DNA of 64,000 nt from the NCBI RefSeq assembly GCF_016464305.1, contig NZ_JAEIOJ010000002.1, positions 372,001 through 436,000 of the forward strand, read 5' to 3'. Position 1 is the first letter of the stretch. Each line of letters opens with the position of its first letter. The notes under the pieces are model-generated. The model made no database searches, was not told the DNA's origin, and saw only the letters and a list, made by a program, of their open reading frames with translations. Positions 57,050 through 64,000 of the stretch are shown here, piece after piece. The DNA is from Umezawaea beigongshangensis. GTDB lineage: Bacteria; Actinomycetota; Actinomycetes; Mycobacteriales; Pseudonocardiaceae. Position numbers and translations under genes: made by a program.

Positions 57050-57565
57050 TCAGACCCCGGCCCCGCGCTGGTACGCGTAGTAGGCGTCCCCGGTGTCGCC
57101 GTCGAGCGCGACGAACGACTCGATGCGGGCCGTCGCCGCGCGGATCAGCACGACGAGCACGTCCAGGGCGTGCTCACCGCGCAGCAGTTCCACCGCGGCC
57201 GGCAGGACGTCCGCGCCCGCGACGAGCCCGGCGAGCAGGTCGGTGGCCGCCGCCGCCGCTCGCTCGCACACCACCTCGCCGGGCGGGACGCCGAACGCGG
57301 AGTCCAGCCGGGTGCCGCGCACGACGCCGCCGCGCGGGAACCCGTCCAGGACGATGTCGGTGAGCACGTCGACCGCGGCCAGCGCGGAGGTCTCCACGCG
57401 CAGCAGGTTCTGGGCGATCAGCAGGAGGGTGGCGATGTCCTTGCGGTTGAGCGCGCCCACCGCCGCGAGGGCCTCGACGCGGGCCCGCTCGACCTCCTCG
57501 ACCGGTCTCGGCACCGCGAGACGCCGGTTGTGGCGGCTCGCCAGACCGGTGTGCAGATCGTCCAC
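57050..57565 (-). CDS. Hypothetical helical protein
   Basis: I do not recognise this 171-residue protein. It is largely helical (RKDIATLLLIAQNLLRVETS, RAAAAATDLLAGLVAGADVL) with no membrane segment. The GTG at 57565 follows GGGAGGTGG, which is a good ribosome-binding site. It lies 78 bases upstream of the membrane-anchored gene in the same direction, so they may form an operon. Confidence 0.6.
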   Translation of the reverse strand: MDDLHTGLASRHNRRLAVPRPVEEVERARVEALAAVGALNRKDIATLLLIAQNLLRVETSALAAVDVLTDIVLDGFPRGGVVRGTRLDSAFGVPPGEVVCERAAAAATDLLAGLVAGADVLPAAVELLRGEHALDVLVVLIRAATARIESFVALDGDTGDAYYAYQRGAGV

Positions 57566-57700
57566 GCCACCTCCCGATGATCGTCGAGGCCGGATCGAGT
57601 CTAAGCAGGACATCCACGCACCGAGGCCGAACGCTCACACATCGTGACCGAAAGTGTCACGGCGGCGGGGGTGCCGCCCTCCGCGCACCGCACGCCGACG

Positions 57701-57750
57701 CGGTGGCCGAGCACGGTGGCCGAGCACGTGGACCGAGCACGTGGACCAGG
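57701..57750 (+). repeat. 13-bp tandem repeats upstream of the yceI-like gene
   Basis: Nearly four copies of a 13-base unit (CGGTGGCCGAGCA twice, then CGTGGACCGAGCA, then a partial) lie about 160 bases upstream of the YceI ATG, in the 344-base divergent gap 57566-57909. They precede the YceI promoter and code for nothing that I can see. Confidence 0.7.
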
Positions 57751-57840
57751 GCGAGCCCCCTCCGGCGGGGTTCGGCGTTCACCACTTCGAGGTCGACGAC
57801 GGTGAGGCACCGATCACACCCCGGAGACCGAACGGAATGG

Positions 57841-57869
57841 TTGACACATCAACACAGTTCCCCTACATT
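57841..57869 (+). promoter_or_regulatory. Consensus sigma-70 promoter of the yceI-like gene
   Basis: -35 TTGACA (57841-57846) and -10 TACATT (57864-57869) are spaced by 17 bases. This is the cleanest promoter in the window. Transcription would start near 57876, giving a leader of about 34 bases. Confidence 0.75.
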
Positions 57870-57873
57870 GTCA

Positions 57874-57887
57874 CTTGAAGATTCAAG
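57874..57887 (+). promoter_or_regulatory. MarR-like operator at the yceI-like transcription start
   Basis: CTTGAAGATTCAAG is a perfect 6-2-6 palindrome that covers the inferred start of transcription. TTGAA-N2-TTCAA is a pattern used by MarR- and HxlR-type repressors. The regulator is not encoded next to it. Confidence 0.6.
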
Positions 57888-57909
57888 CAGACCTGCGGAG
57901 GAAGCAACC

Positions 57910-58467
57910 ATGACCACGGCCACCGATCTCACCCAGCTCACCGGCGACTACACCATCGACCCGAGCCACTCCCGGATCGGCTTCGTGGCGCGGCACGCGA
58001 TGGTGACCAGGGTGCGCGGTTCGTTCAACGCCTTCGACGGCTCGATCCACGTCGACGGCACCGACCCCGGCCGGTCCACCGCCAAGGTCGTGATCAAGGC
58101 CGAGAGCATCGACACCCGCAACGCCGACCGCGACGGTCACCTGCGCTCCAGCGACTTCCTGGCGCTGGAGCAGTACCCGGAGATCACCTTCGTCTCCACC
58201 TCCGCCGCGCAGCTCGACGACACCACGTTCCAGCTGACCGGTGACCTCACCATCAAGGACGTGACGAGGTCGGTCACCATCGACTTCGACTTCGAGGGCG
58301 TCGCGCAGGACCCCTTCGGCAACACCCGCGTGGGCTTCGAGGGCTCCGTGGTCATCAGCCGCAAGGACTACGGCATCACCTGGAACGCCGCGCTGGAGAC
58401 CGGCGGCGTCCTGGTGTCCGACAAGATCACCCTGGAGTTCGAGATCTCGGCGATCAAGAACGCCTGA
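57910..58467 (+). CDS. YceI-family lipid-binding protein
   Basis: This 185-residue protein folds as a lipocalin-like barrel that binds polyisoprenoids or similar lipids. It has the family blocks YTIDPSHSRIGFVARHAMVT, SFNAFDGSIHVDG, the ESIDTRNADRDGHLRSSDF stretch and FEGSVVISRKDYGITWNAAL. There is no signal peptide, as in many actinobacterial members, which are often induced by stress. The ATG follows GGAGGAAG. It is controlled by a consensus promoter with a palindromic operator. Confidence 0.93.
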   Translation: MTTATDLTQLTGDYTIDPSHSRIGFVARHAMVTRVRGSFNAFDGSIHVDGTDPGRSTAKVVIKAESIDTRNADRDGHLRSSDFLALEQYPEITFVSTSAAQLDDTTFQLTGDLTIKDVTRSVTIDFDFEGVAQDPFGNTRVGFEGSVVISRKDYGITWNAALETGGVLVSDKITLEFEISAIKNA

Positions 58468-58482
58468 TCGCTCCGCACCTCC

Positions 58483-58537
58483 GCCGGACGGGCGGTTCCG
58501 GTCGCGCCGCACGCGCGACCGGAACCGCCCGTCCGGC
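58483..58537. terminator. Very strong bidirectional hairpin between yceI-like and ADC-like genes
   Basis: A perfect 25-bp stem (58483-58507 with 58513-58537) around the 5-base loop CGCAC, between the stop of the YceI gene and that of the convergent decarboxylase-family gene. It is the longest perfect hairpin that I found in the window. Confidence 0.85.
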
Positions 58538-58545
58538 TGTCGGGG

Positions 58546-59148
58546 TCAGCGACGCGGTCCGAACCGCAGCCGGAAGTCCCGCAGCGACAGGCTGATCACC
58601 GGACGCAGCCCGGCCAGGTGCCCCAGCGGCCCGTCGGGCGCGAAGGTCGTGTCGACCCTCGTCAGCTCCACGGCGCTGGTCGAGCGGACCGGCGTGACGG
58701 CGAGCCGCCCGGCGAGCGCCTGCGCCGTGCTGAACGCGGCGGGCCACCGCCCCGGCAGCCTCCGGCGGGGCACGACCGTCGACTCCGCGATCAGCGCGCC
58801 CGCGAGGCGCGCGCGCAGCGTCGCGCCGAACTCGAACTCCGCGAGGTCCTTCGGGATGCCCCACAGCGCGCGACCGCCGTCGCGCGACTCCGGGCTGTCG
58901 ACCCAGATGTCGGTGATGCTGACCCGCGGCCGCGCGCCCTGCCGCACCGCGACCGCGCACAGCAGTTCCCGGTAGGACAGCACGCCGCCGGGTTCGTAGT
59001 CGACCCACGCGGTGCCCACCAGCGGCCGCCCGCCGAGGAGGACCGGCCGCACGCCGCTGGGCAGGGCGGGCAGCGTCGACAGCGGCGGGCGCCACAGCGA
59101 CAGGTGCAGCTGGCCCCGCAGGTCCCAGGGCTCGGGCGGGTACGGCAC
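58546..59148 (-). CDS. Acetoacetate-decarboxylase-family protein
   Basis: This 200-residue protein has the ADC fold: VPYPPEPWDLRGQLHLSLW at the start, VDYEPGGVLSYRELLCAV, and DGGRALWGIPKDLAEFEFG, where the IPK lysine region matches the Schiff-base site of the family. Many ADC-like proteins in actinobacteria are not true acetoacetate decarboxylases. The GTG follows AGGAG. It starts 10 bases after the ChoD-like gene, so the two form an operon, which suggests a shared substrate such as a steroid or fatty ketone. Confidence 0.85.
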   Translation of the reverse strand: MPYPPEPWDLRGQLHLSLWRPPLSTLPALPSGVRPVLLGGRPLVGTAWVDYEPGGVLSYRELLCAVAVRQGARPRVSITDIWVDSPESRDGGRALWGIPKDLAEFEFGATLRARLAGALIAESTVVPRRRLPGRWPAAFSTAQALAGRLAVTPVRSTSAVELTRVDTTFAPDGPLGHLAGLRPVISLSLRDFRLRFGPRR

Positions 59149-59158
59149 GACGGCTCCT

Positions 59159-60805
59159 CTACACGGGTGTGATGGGCAGGCGCAGCGCGCCGGGCGCGGA
59201 CGACGGGACGACGGGGTGGCGAGGTGCGACCGGCGCCACCCGAGCGTAGGGGGCGCCGAGCGGTGGCCGCGGATCGGCGTCACCCGCGTTGGGCCAGAGC
59301 GCCGTGGCCCGCTCCGCCTGCGCGGTGATCGTGAGCGACGGGTTCACGCCGGGGTTCGCGGAGATCGCCGACCCGTCGATCACGTGCAGGCCGGGGTGGC
59401 CGTACAGCCGCTGGTAGGGGTCGACGACCCCGGTCTCCGGCGTGTCGCCGATGACGCACCCGCCGATGAGGTGACCGGTCGACGGGACGTCGACCAGGTC
59501 GGCGGACGTGCCGCTCGGAACGCCGTCGATCTTGTCCGCCACCCGGCGGGCGACGTCGTGCCCGACGGGGATCCACGTGGGACTGGGCTCGCCGGCACCG
59601 GGCGCGCCGACCAGCCGTCCGCGCCGCAGCCGGGTCGTGACGGAGTTGTCGAGCGACTGCATGACCAGCAGGACGATCGTCTGCTCCGACCAGCGCCGGG
59701 GATCGTGCAGCGCGACCAGGTCCCGTCGCCGCCGCCACATCTCCCGCAGCCCGTGCAGCCAGCGCGGTCGCCGGTCGCCGTCGACGAGCACGGCCCCGAG
59801 CAGCCCGAGCAGGTTGCTGCCGCGCCCGTAGCGCACGGGTTCCACGTGCGTGTGCTGGTCGGGGTGGATCGACGAGGTGATGGCCACCCCGCGCGAGAAG
59901 TCCACGTCGCGCCGCCGCGACCGGGCGGCGAGCAGCGCCTCGGAGTTGGTGCGGGTGAGCGTCCCGATCCGCGGCGAGATCCCCGGCAGCGCACCCGAGT
60001 CGCGCATCCGGTGCAGCAGCCGCTGCGTCCCCAGCGCCGACGCGGCGAACACCACCTGCCCGGCGGTGAAGGTCCGCCGCCGGGTCACCACGGCGTAGCC
60101 GTCGCGCAGCGGGCGCACGGCGGTCACCTCGGTCTCGGGGTGCACGACGGCGCCCGCGCGCTCGGCGAGGTGCAGGTAGTTCTTGGGCAGCGTGTTCTTG
60201 GCGTTGTGCCGGCACCCGGTCATGCACTCCCCGCAGTGCAGGCAACCCGAGCGGCGCGGGCCGAGACCGCCGAAGAACGGGTCCTCCACGATCTCGCCGG
60301 GTGCGCCGAAGAACACCCCGACCGGGGTCCGGCGGTAGGTGGAGCCGACGCCCACGTCCTCGGCGACCTCCCGCAGCACCTCGTCCGACGGGGTCGTGAG
60401 GGGGTTGGTGGTCACCCCCAGCATCCGCCCGGCCTGCTCGTAGTGCGGGGCGAGCTCCGCGCGCCAGTCGGTGATGTGCCGCCACTGCGGGTCGTCGTAG
60501 AACGACCGCGGCGGCTCGTAGAGCGTGTTCGCGTACACCAGCGACCCGCCGCCGACCCCGGCCGCGCTGAACACGAGGAGCTTGCCGAGCAGGGTGATCC
60601 GCAGCATTCCGCGGCACCCCAGGCGCGGCGCGTACAGGTAGTCCCGCACGTGCCAGGAGTTCTTCGGGAACGACGACTCGTCGAAGCGCCGACCGGCCTC
60701 CAGCACGCCGACCCGGTAGCCCTTCTCGGTCAGGCGCAGCGCGGACACGCTCCCGCCGAACCCCGAACCGATGACGATCACGTCGTGGTCGACGTCCTGC
60801 GACAT
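59159..60805 (-). CDS. GMC-family oxidoreductase, ChoD/cholesterol-oxidase-like
   Basis: This 548-residue flavoprotein closely matches mycobacterial ChoD. The FAD loop is GSGFGG (13-18) in DVIVIGSGFGGSVSALRLTE. Further blocks are GVGGGSLVYANTLY, GVFFGAPGEIVEDPFFGG and the cysteine motif CLHCGECMTGCRHNAKNT. The C-terminal IDGSAISANPGVNPSLTITA completes the FAD domain. ChoD-type enzymes oxidise 3-beta-hydroxysteroids or related alcohols, although this role is disputed for ChoD itself. The ATG at 60805 is preferred over one further upstream. A 14-bp inverted repeat sits 28 bases upstream. An ADC-like gene follows. Confidence 0.9.
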   Translation of the reverse strand: MSQDVDHDVIVIGSGFGGSVSALRLTEKGYRVGVLEAGRRFDESSFPKNSWHVRDYLYAPRLGCRGMLRITLLGKLLVFSAAGVGGGSLVYANTLYEPPRSFYDDPQWRHITDWRAELAPHYEQAGRMLGVTTNPLTTPSDEVLREVAEDVGVGSTYRRTPVGVFFGAPGEIVEDPFFGGLGPRRSGCLHCGECMTGCRHNAKNTLPKNYLHLAERAGAVVHPETEVTAVRPLRDGYAVVTRRRTFTAGQVVFAASALGTQRLLHRMRDSGALPGISPRIGTLTRTNSEALLAARSRRRDVDFSRGVAITSSIHPDQHTHVEPVRYGRGSNLLGLLGAVLVDGDRRPRWLHGLREMWRRRRDLVALHDPRRWSEQTIVLLVMQSLDNSVTTRLRRGRLVGAPGAGEPSPTWIPVGHDVARRVADKIDGVPSGTSADLVDVPSTGHLIGGCVIGDTPETGVVDPYQRLYGHPGLHVIDGSAISANPGVNPSLTITAQAERATALWPNAGDADPRPPLGAPYARVAPVAPRHPVVPSSAPGALRLPITPV

Positions 60806-60832
60806 GCGCGCCCCCTGCCCCCGCGACACGTG

Positions 60833-60846
60833 TGACCGGGTGGTCA
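60833..60846 (-). promoter_or_regulatory. Candidate TetR-type operator before the ChoD-like gene
   Basis: TGACC and GGTCA arms flank a 4-base centre (TGACCGGGTGGTCA on the plus strand), 28 bases upstream of the ATG. This pattern is common for TetR repressors of lipid and steroid genes in actinobacteria. No TetR gene is adjacent. Confidence 0.5.
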
Positions 60847-60885
60847 TACCCGAGGTCCCACCGTGGCGCGTGCCCGGCCCGGTGT

Positions 60886-60923
60886 CAAGGACGCGGGCGG
60901 TGGAACCGTGCTCCGCCCGCTTG
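60886..60923 (-). terminator. Hairpin after the beta-mannosidase gene
   Basis: Arms GCGGGCGG (60893-60900) and CCGCCCGC (60913-60920) form an 8-bp stem with a 12-base loop, extended by CAAG/CTTG outside. It follows the mannosidase stop by 2 bases, separating it from the ChoD-like operon. Confidence 0.6.
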
Positions 60924-60924
60924 A

Positions 60925-63357
60925 TCAGGCGTGCAGCTGGTTGGCGGTGCGCAGCACGTCCGGCGCCAGCAGCTCGGCCGGATCGACGGCGGCGTCCGTG
61001 CGCACGAGGAACGACGCGGACTCGCCGGGCAGCAGCGTGACCAGCATCCGATCGGTCACGGCGTCCGGCGCGACCCGGTCCGCCAGCACGGACACGTCCA
61101 CCAGCAGGGCGCGCGCGGTCACGTCCACCCGGTACCCGCCGTCCACCCGGCGGGCCGCGGCCTCCGGGGCGGTCGCCGGCAGCCGCCGCTCCAGGTCGGA
61201 GCCGAAGAACCACAGCGCCCGCTCCGCGCCGTCCGCCGTCGCGATCAGCAGTTCCGAGCCGGGGTCACCGGCCTCGACCACGAGGAGCGGCAGGAGCAGC
61301 ACGAGGGTGCCCCGCGCCGGGACCGCGGCGGGGAGCACGACACGGGCCAGCTCCTCGCCCGAGAACGCCACCCGCCTCACGCGCACGTCGGTCCGCAGCT
61401 CCGCGGCGGTGTCGTTGACCAGCACGGCGGCCAGGCCGTCGGCGCGGGGCTGCACCGTGAGCAGCCGGTCGGCGTAGGCGCGGCGCAGCGCGTACCAGGC
61501 CGGCTTGCGCCGTCCGTCACCGTCCACGACCGCCCACGAGGCCACCGGCCAGCAGTCGTTGAGTTGCCACAGCACGGTTCCCGCGCAGCGCGGGGACCAC
61601 GAGCGCAGGTGCTCGACGCCCGTGCTCACCGCGTGCGCCTGGTTGAGCTGCGTCGCCCAGAACCAGTCCTCGAAGCGCTCCTGCGGCGGGAAGTGCTCGT
61701 CCAGCCGGCGCTGCATCTTCGCCACGCCGTCGTCCGCCTTCTGGTGCACCGCGACGCCGTGGCTGTCGGGCGCCATCGGGTCGTCGTGCACGGCACGGGT
61801 GAGGGTCGCCCACGTCGGCGCGCCCTCGAAGCCGAACTCGGCGGCGAAGCGCGGGACGTGGTCGCGGTAGTGGACGTGGTCGCGCTCGTTCCACACGTCC
61901 CAGACGTGCGTCGTGCCGTGGTCCGGGTCGTTGGGGTGGACGTCGGAGGAGAACGACCACGGGCTGCTGGGCACGTAGGGCCGGGTGGGGTCGAGCTCGG
62001 CGACGATCCCCGGCAGGACGTCGAGGTAGTAGCCGAGCCCCCAGGTGCGGTCGCCCAGCTCCTCCTGCCAGCCCCAGTCGTGGTAGCCCCAGACGTTCTC
62101 GTTTCCGCCGTTCCACAGCACGAGGCTGGGGTGCGGGGACAGCCGGGCGACGGCCTCGCGGGCCTCCGCGACGACCTCGCCGTGCAGCGGCTCCTCCTCG
62201 GGGTAGGCGGCGCAGGCGAAGAGGAAGTCCTGCCAGGACAGCAGACCCAGCTCGTCGCACAGGTCGTAGAAGTCGTCGCTCTCGTAGATGCCGCCGCCCC
62301 AGACGCGCACCAGGTTCACCCCCGCGTCGACGGCCTGGGCGAGGCGCTCGGCGTACCGCCGCCGGGTGACCCGGTGCGGGAAGCAGTCGTCGGGTATCCA
62401 GTTGACGCCGCGCGCGAAGACCACCTCGCCGTTGACGACGAACCGGAACGGCGTGCCGATCTCGTCCGGCTCGGTGTCGAGGCGGACGGTGCGGAACCCG
62501 GTCCGGCCGCTCCACGAGTCCAGCTCGGCCGAACCCGACCGCAGGGACACCCGCACGGGGTAGAGGGGCTGCTCGCCGCGGCCGCGCGGCCACCACAGCT
62601 CCGGCTCGGGCACCTCGACCTCGACCACGCCGGTCTCCGCGTGCAGGACCGCCTCGGCGGCGTGCTCCCCCACCGCGGCGGTGACCAGCAGCGGTTCCGC
62701 GGTGTCGCGCCGCACGTCGACGTGCACGCTCACCCGGCCGACGCCGTCGTGCACCGCCGCCAGCGGGCGCACGCGCGCGAGCCGCGCCGCGGCCCACTGC
62801 TCCAGCGCGACGGGACGCCAGAGGCCCGCCGTGACGAGCTGGGGTCCCCAGTCCCAGCCGAAGTTGCAGGCCGCCTTGCGGACGAAGTTGAACGGCAGGG
62901 AGTTGACGTGCGGACGGTGTCCCAGCGCGTCCCGCACGCCCTCGGCGTGGGCGACGGCCGAGGTGAACGTGACGACCAGCTCGTTGGGACCGGGCCGCAG
63001 CAGGTGGCGCACGGCGAAGCGGTGGGTGCGGTGCATGTTGGCGGTGCGGCCCACCTCGGTGCCGTTCAGCTCCACCCGCGCCACGGTGTCCAGCCCCTCG
63101 AACACCAGGTCGGCGTGGTCCAGCCCCTCCTGCGGCCGCCACCGGAACGTCGTGCGGTACTCCCAGTCCGCGCGGCCGATCCAGGCCAGCAGCGCCTCGT
63201 TGTCGTCCAGGTACGGGTCGGGGATCAGCCCGGCGGCGAGGAGGTCGGTGTGCACGCACCCCGGAACCCCGGCCGGCACGACGGCGCCGGTGATCTCGGC
63301 CGGCGTCTCACCACCGACCGGTCGCAGCGTCCAGCCCTCGTGCAGCGGTGTCCTCAT
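60925..63357 (-). CDS. GH2 beta-mannosidase
   Basis: This 810-residue intracellular exo-mannosidase has three sandwich/barrel domains typical of GH2. The acid/base is E420 in LWNGGNENVWGYHDWGW and the nucleophile E507 in FAAEFGFEGAP, both in the GH2 mannosidase context. RVWGGGIYESDDFYDLCDEL and FGWDWGPQLVTAGLW are family-specific. There is no signal peptide, so it cleaves imported mannosides. The start lies 33 bases after the stop of a sugar permease, which supports a mannoside-uptake operon extending past the right edge. Confidence 0.93.
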   Translation of the reverse strand: MRTPLHEGWTLRPVGGETPAEITGAVVPAGVPGCVHTDLLAAGLIPDPYLDDNEALLAWIGRADWEYRTTFRWRPQEGLDHADLVFEGLDTVARVELNGTEVGRTANMHRTHRFAVRHLLRPGPNELVVTFTSAVAHAEGVRDALGHRPHVNSLPFNFVRKAACNFGWDWGPQLVTAGLWRPVALEQWAAARLARVRPLAAVHDGVGRVSVHVDVRRDTAEPLLVTAAVGEHAAEAVLHAETGVVEVEVPEPELWWPRGRGEQPLYPVRVSLRSGSAELDSWSGRTGFRTVRLDTEPDEIGTPFRFVVNGEVVFARGVNWIPDDCFPHRVTRRRYAERLAQAVDAGVNLVRVWGGGIYESDDFYDLCDELGLLSWQDFLFACAAYPEEEPLHGEVVAEAREAVARLSPHPSLVLWNGGNENVWGYHDWGWQEELGDRTWGLGYYLDVLPGIVAELDPTRPYVPSSPWSFSSDVHPNDPDHGTTHVWDVWNERDHVHYRDHVPRFAAEFGFEGAPTWATLTRAVHDDPMAPDSHGVAVHQKADDGVAKMQRRLDEHFPPQERFEDWFWATQLNQAHAVSTGVEHLRSWSPRCAGTVLWQLNDCWPVASWAVVDGDGRRKPAWYALRRAYADRLLTVQPRADGLAAVLVNDTAAELRTDVRVRRVAFSGEELARVVLPAAVPARGTLVLLLPLLVVEAGDPGSELLIATADGAERALWFFGSDLERRLPATAPEAAARRVDGGYRVDVTARALLVDVSVLADRVAPDAVTDRMLVTLLPGESASFLVRTDAAVDPAELLAPDVLRTANQLHA

Positions 63358-63390
63358 GAGCGGTCCTCGCGGGGTGGGAGGTGAGTCGGA

Positions 63391-64000
63391 CTAGGACTTG
63401 ACCGCGCCCGCGGTCAGTCCCTGCACCAGCGCCCTCTGCAGCAGCAGGAAGCCGAGCACGACGGGGACGCTGACGACCAGCGACGCCGCCATGACCTGGT
63501 TCCAGTAGACGTTGGACTGGGTCGCGTACCCGCGCAGGCCGACGGCGAGCGTCCTGGTCCGGTCGTCGGTGAGCACGGAGGCGAACAGCACCTCGCCCCA
63601 CGCCGTCATGAACCCGTAGATCGCCACCGCGGCCACGCCGGGCAGCGCGGTCGGCAGCACCACCCGGAACAGCGCGCCGAGCGGGCCGGTGCCGTCGACC
63701 AGCGCCGCCTCGTCCAGCTCGCGCGGGATCGAGTCGAAGTAGCCGACGAGCAGCCAGACGGAGAACGGCAGGGCGAAGGTCAGGTAGGTGACGACGAGGC
63801 CGGTCCTGGTGGCGAACAGCTCCGTGCCGAGCGTCCGGTCGACGGTGACGTAGATCAGGAACAGCGGCAGCAGGAACAGGATGCCGGGGAACATCTGGGT
63901 GGACAGCACCGTCGTGAGGAAGCCGCTCCGGCCGCGGAAGCGGTAGCGGCTGATCGCGTAGGCGGCCAGGACCGCCAGCACCAGCGAGCAGGCCGTCGCG
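63391..64000 (-). CDS. Sugar ABC transporter permease (MalG type), 5' end missing
   Basis: This gene is cut by the right edge; about 200 C-terminal residues are present and the start is outside the window. It has several membrane helices (LVLAVLAAYAISRYRFRGRS, MFPGILFLLPLFLIYVTV), the EAA loop IPRELDEAALVDGTGPLGAL and the closing VQGLTAGAVKS of MalG-type permeases. It precedes beta-mannosidase by 33 bases, so beta-mannosides or mannooligosaccharides are the likely cargo. Confidence 0.92.
   Translation of the reverse strand, partial: ATACSLVLAVLAAYAISRYRFRGRSGFLTTVLSTQMFPGILFLLPLFLIYVTVDRTLGTELFATRTGLVVTYLTFALPFSVWLLVGYFDSIPRELDEAALVDGTGPLGALFRVVLPTALPGVAAVAIYGFMTAWGEVLFASVLTDDRTRTLAVGLRGYATQSNVYWNQVMAASLVVSVPVVLGFLLLQRALVQGLTAGAVKS

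Noticed and set aside
1-64000. tRNA genes, rRNA genes, insertion sequences, attachment sites or a secondary-metabolite cluster.
   Set aside because: No cloverleaf with a T-arm such as GGTTCGAATCC was noticed, no transposase or integrase motif was seen, and no polyketide, NRPS or classical RiPP enzyme is present. A covariance-model scan would be needed to be certain about small RNAs.

Overview
The window is very GC-rich DNA with third codon positions that are almost all G or C, and many GTG starts. It is dense with actinobacterial gene families: a PonA-type penicillin-binding protein, a RipA-like NlpC/P60 hydrolase, a ChoD-like oxidoreductase, an F420/LLM-type oxidoreductase, an EthR-like TetR regulator, CebR-like LacI operators and a streptogrisin-type protease. 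It is most consistent with a mycelial actinomycete, probably Pseudonocardiales (Saccharothrix/Actinosynnema/Lentzea-like). That placement is inferred from gene content, not from a marker gene. I saw no rRNA, tRNA, CRISPR array, insertion sequence or phage gene.

Layout. 1-5.1 kb: the end of a FtsW/RodA gene; a translationally coupled minus-strand trio (a repeat microprotein, a JmjC/cupin oxygenase and a thioredoxin-like ferredoxin); a tandem pair of secreted DUF4360 proteins. 5.1-14.9 kb: ordinary single genes (prfC, a CobW-type GTPase, SGNH hydrolase, GNATs, EthR-like TetR, GrpB, an ATP-binding regulator, a Na+/H+ antiporter fused to a UBP zinc finger, small membrane proteins). 14.9-27.1 kb: a 12.2-kb minus-strand operon of five genes joined by overlapping start/stop codons: DUF4132-like protein, a 1647-residue protein, MoxR AAA+ ATPase, a DUF5682-vWA fusion and a SWIM zinc-finger protein. 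It resembles the E. coli yehI-yehQ set, whose function is not known.

27.1-34.7 kb: an alpha-xyloside/alpha-glucoside uptake operon (lipoprotein binding protein, two permeases, a YicI-like GH31 enzyme, a LacI regulator) with a readable promoter and a 16-bp LacI operator at the inferred transcription start. 34.7-44.9 kb: cell-wall and iron genes (NlpC/P60 hydrolase, siderophore-interacting protein with an iron box, PonA), a P450, TetR and PucR regulators. 45-51 kb: a secreted chymotrypsin-fold protease with a ricin-type lectin domain and a CebR-like operator, then LacI, a GH3 glycosidase and an SDR. 51-57.6 kb: a GH13 trehalose-synthase-like enzyme coupled to an F420/LLM oxidoreductase, a YbdK-type carboxylate-amine ligase, an AI-2E-family transporter and two unknown genes. 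57.6-64 kb: YceI with a clear promoter and operator, an acetoacetate-decarboxylase-family protein paired with a ChoD-like GMC oxidoreductase, and a beta-mannosidase following a sugar permease cut by the window edge.

Convergent gene pairs are mostly separated by perfect GC-rich hairpins, which supports the gene boundaries given. The parts I consider least explained are the microprotein-JmjC-ferredoxin trio, the MoxR-vWA-SWIM operon, and several structured leaders.
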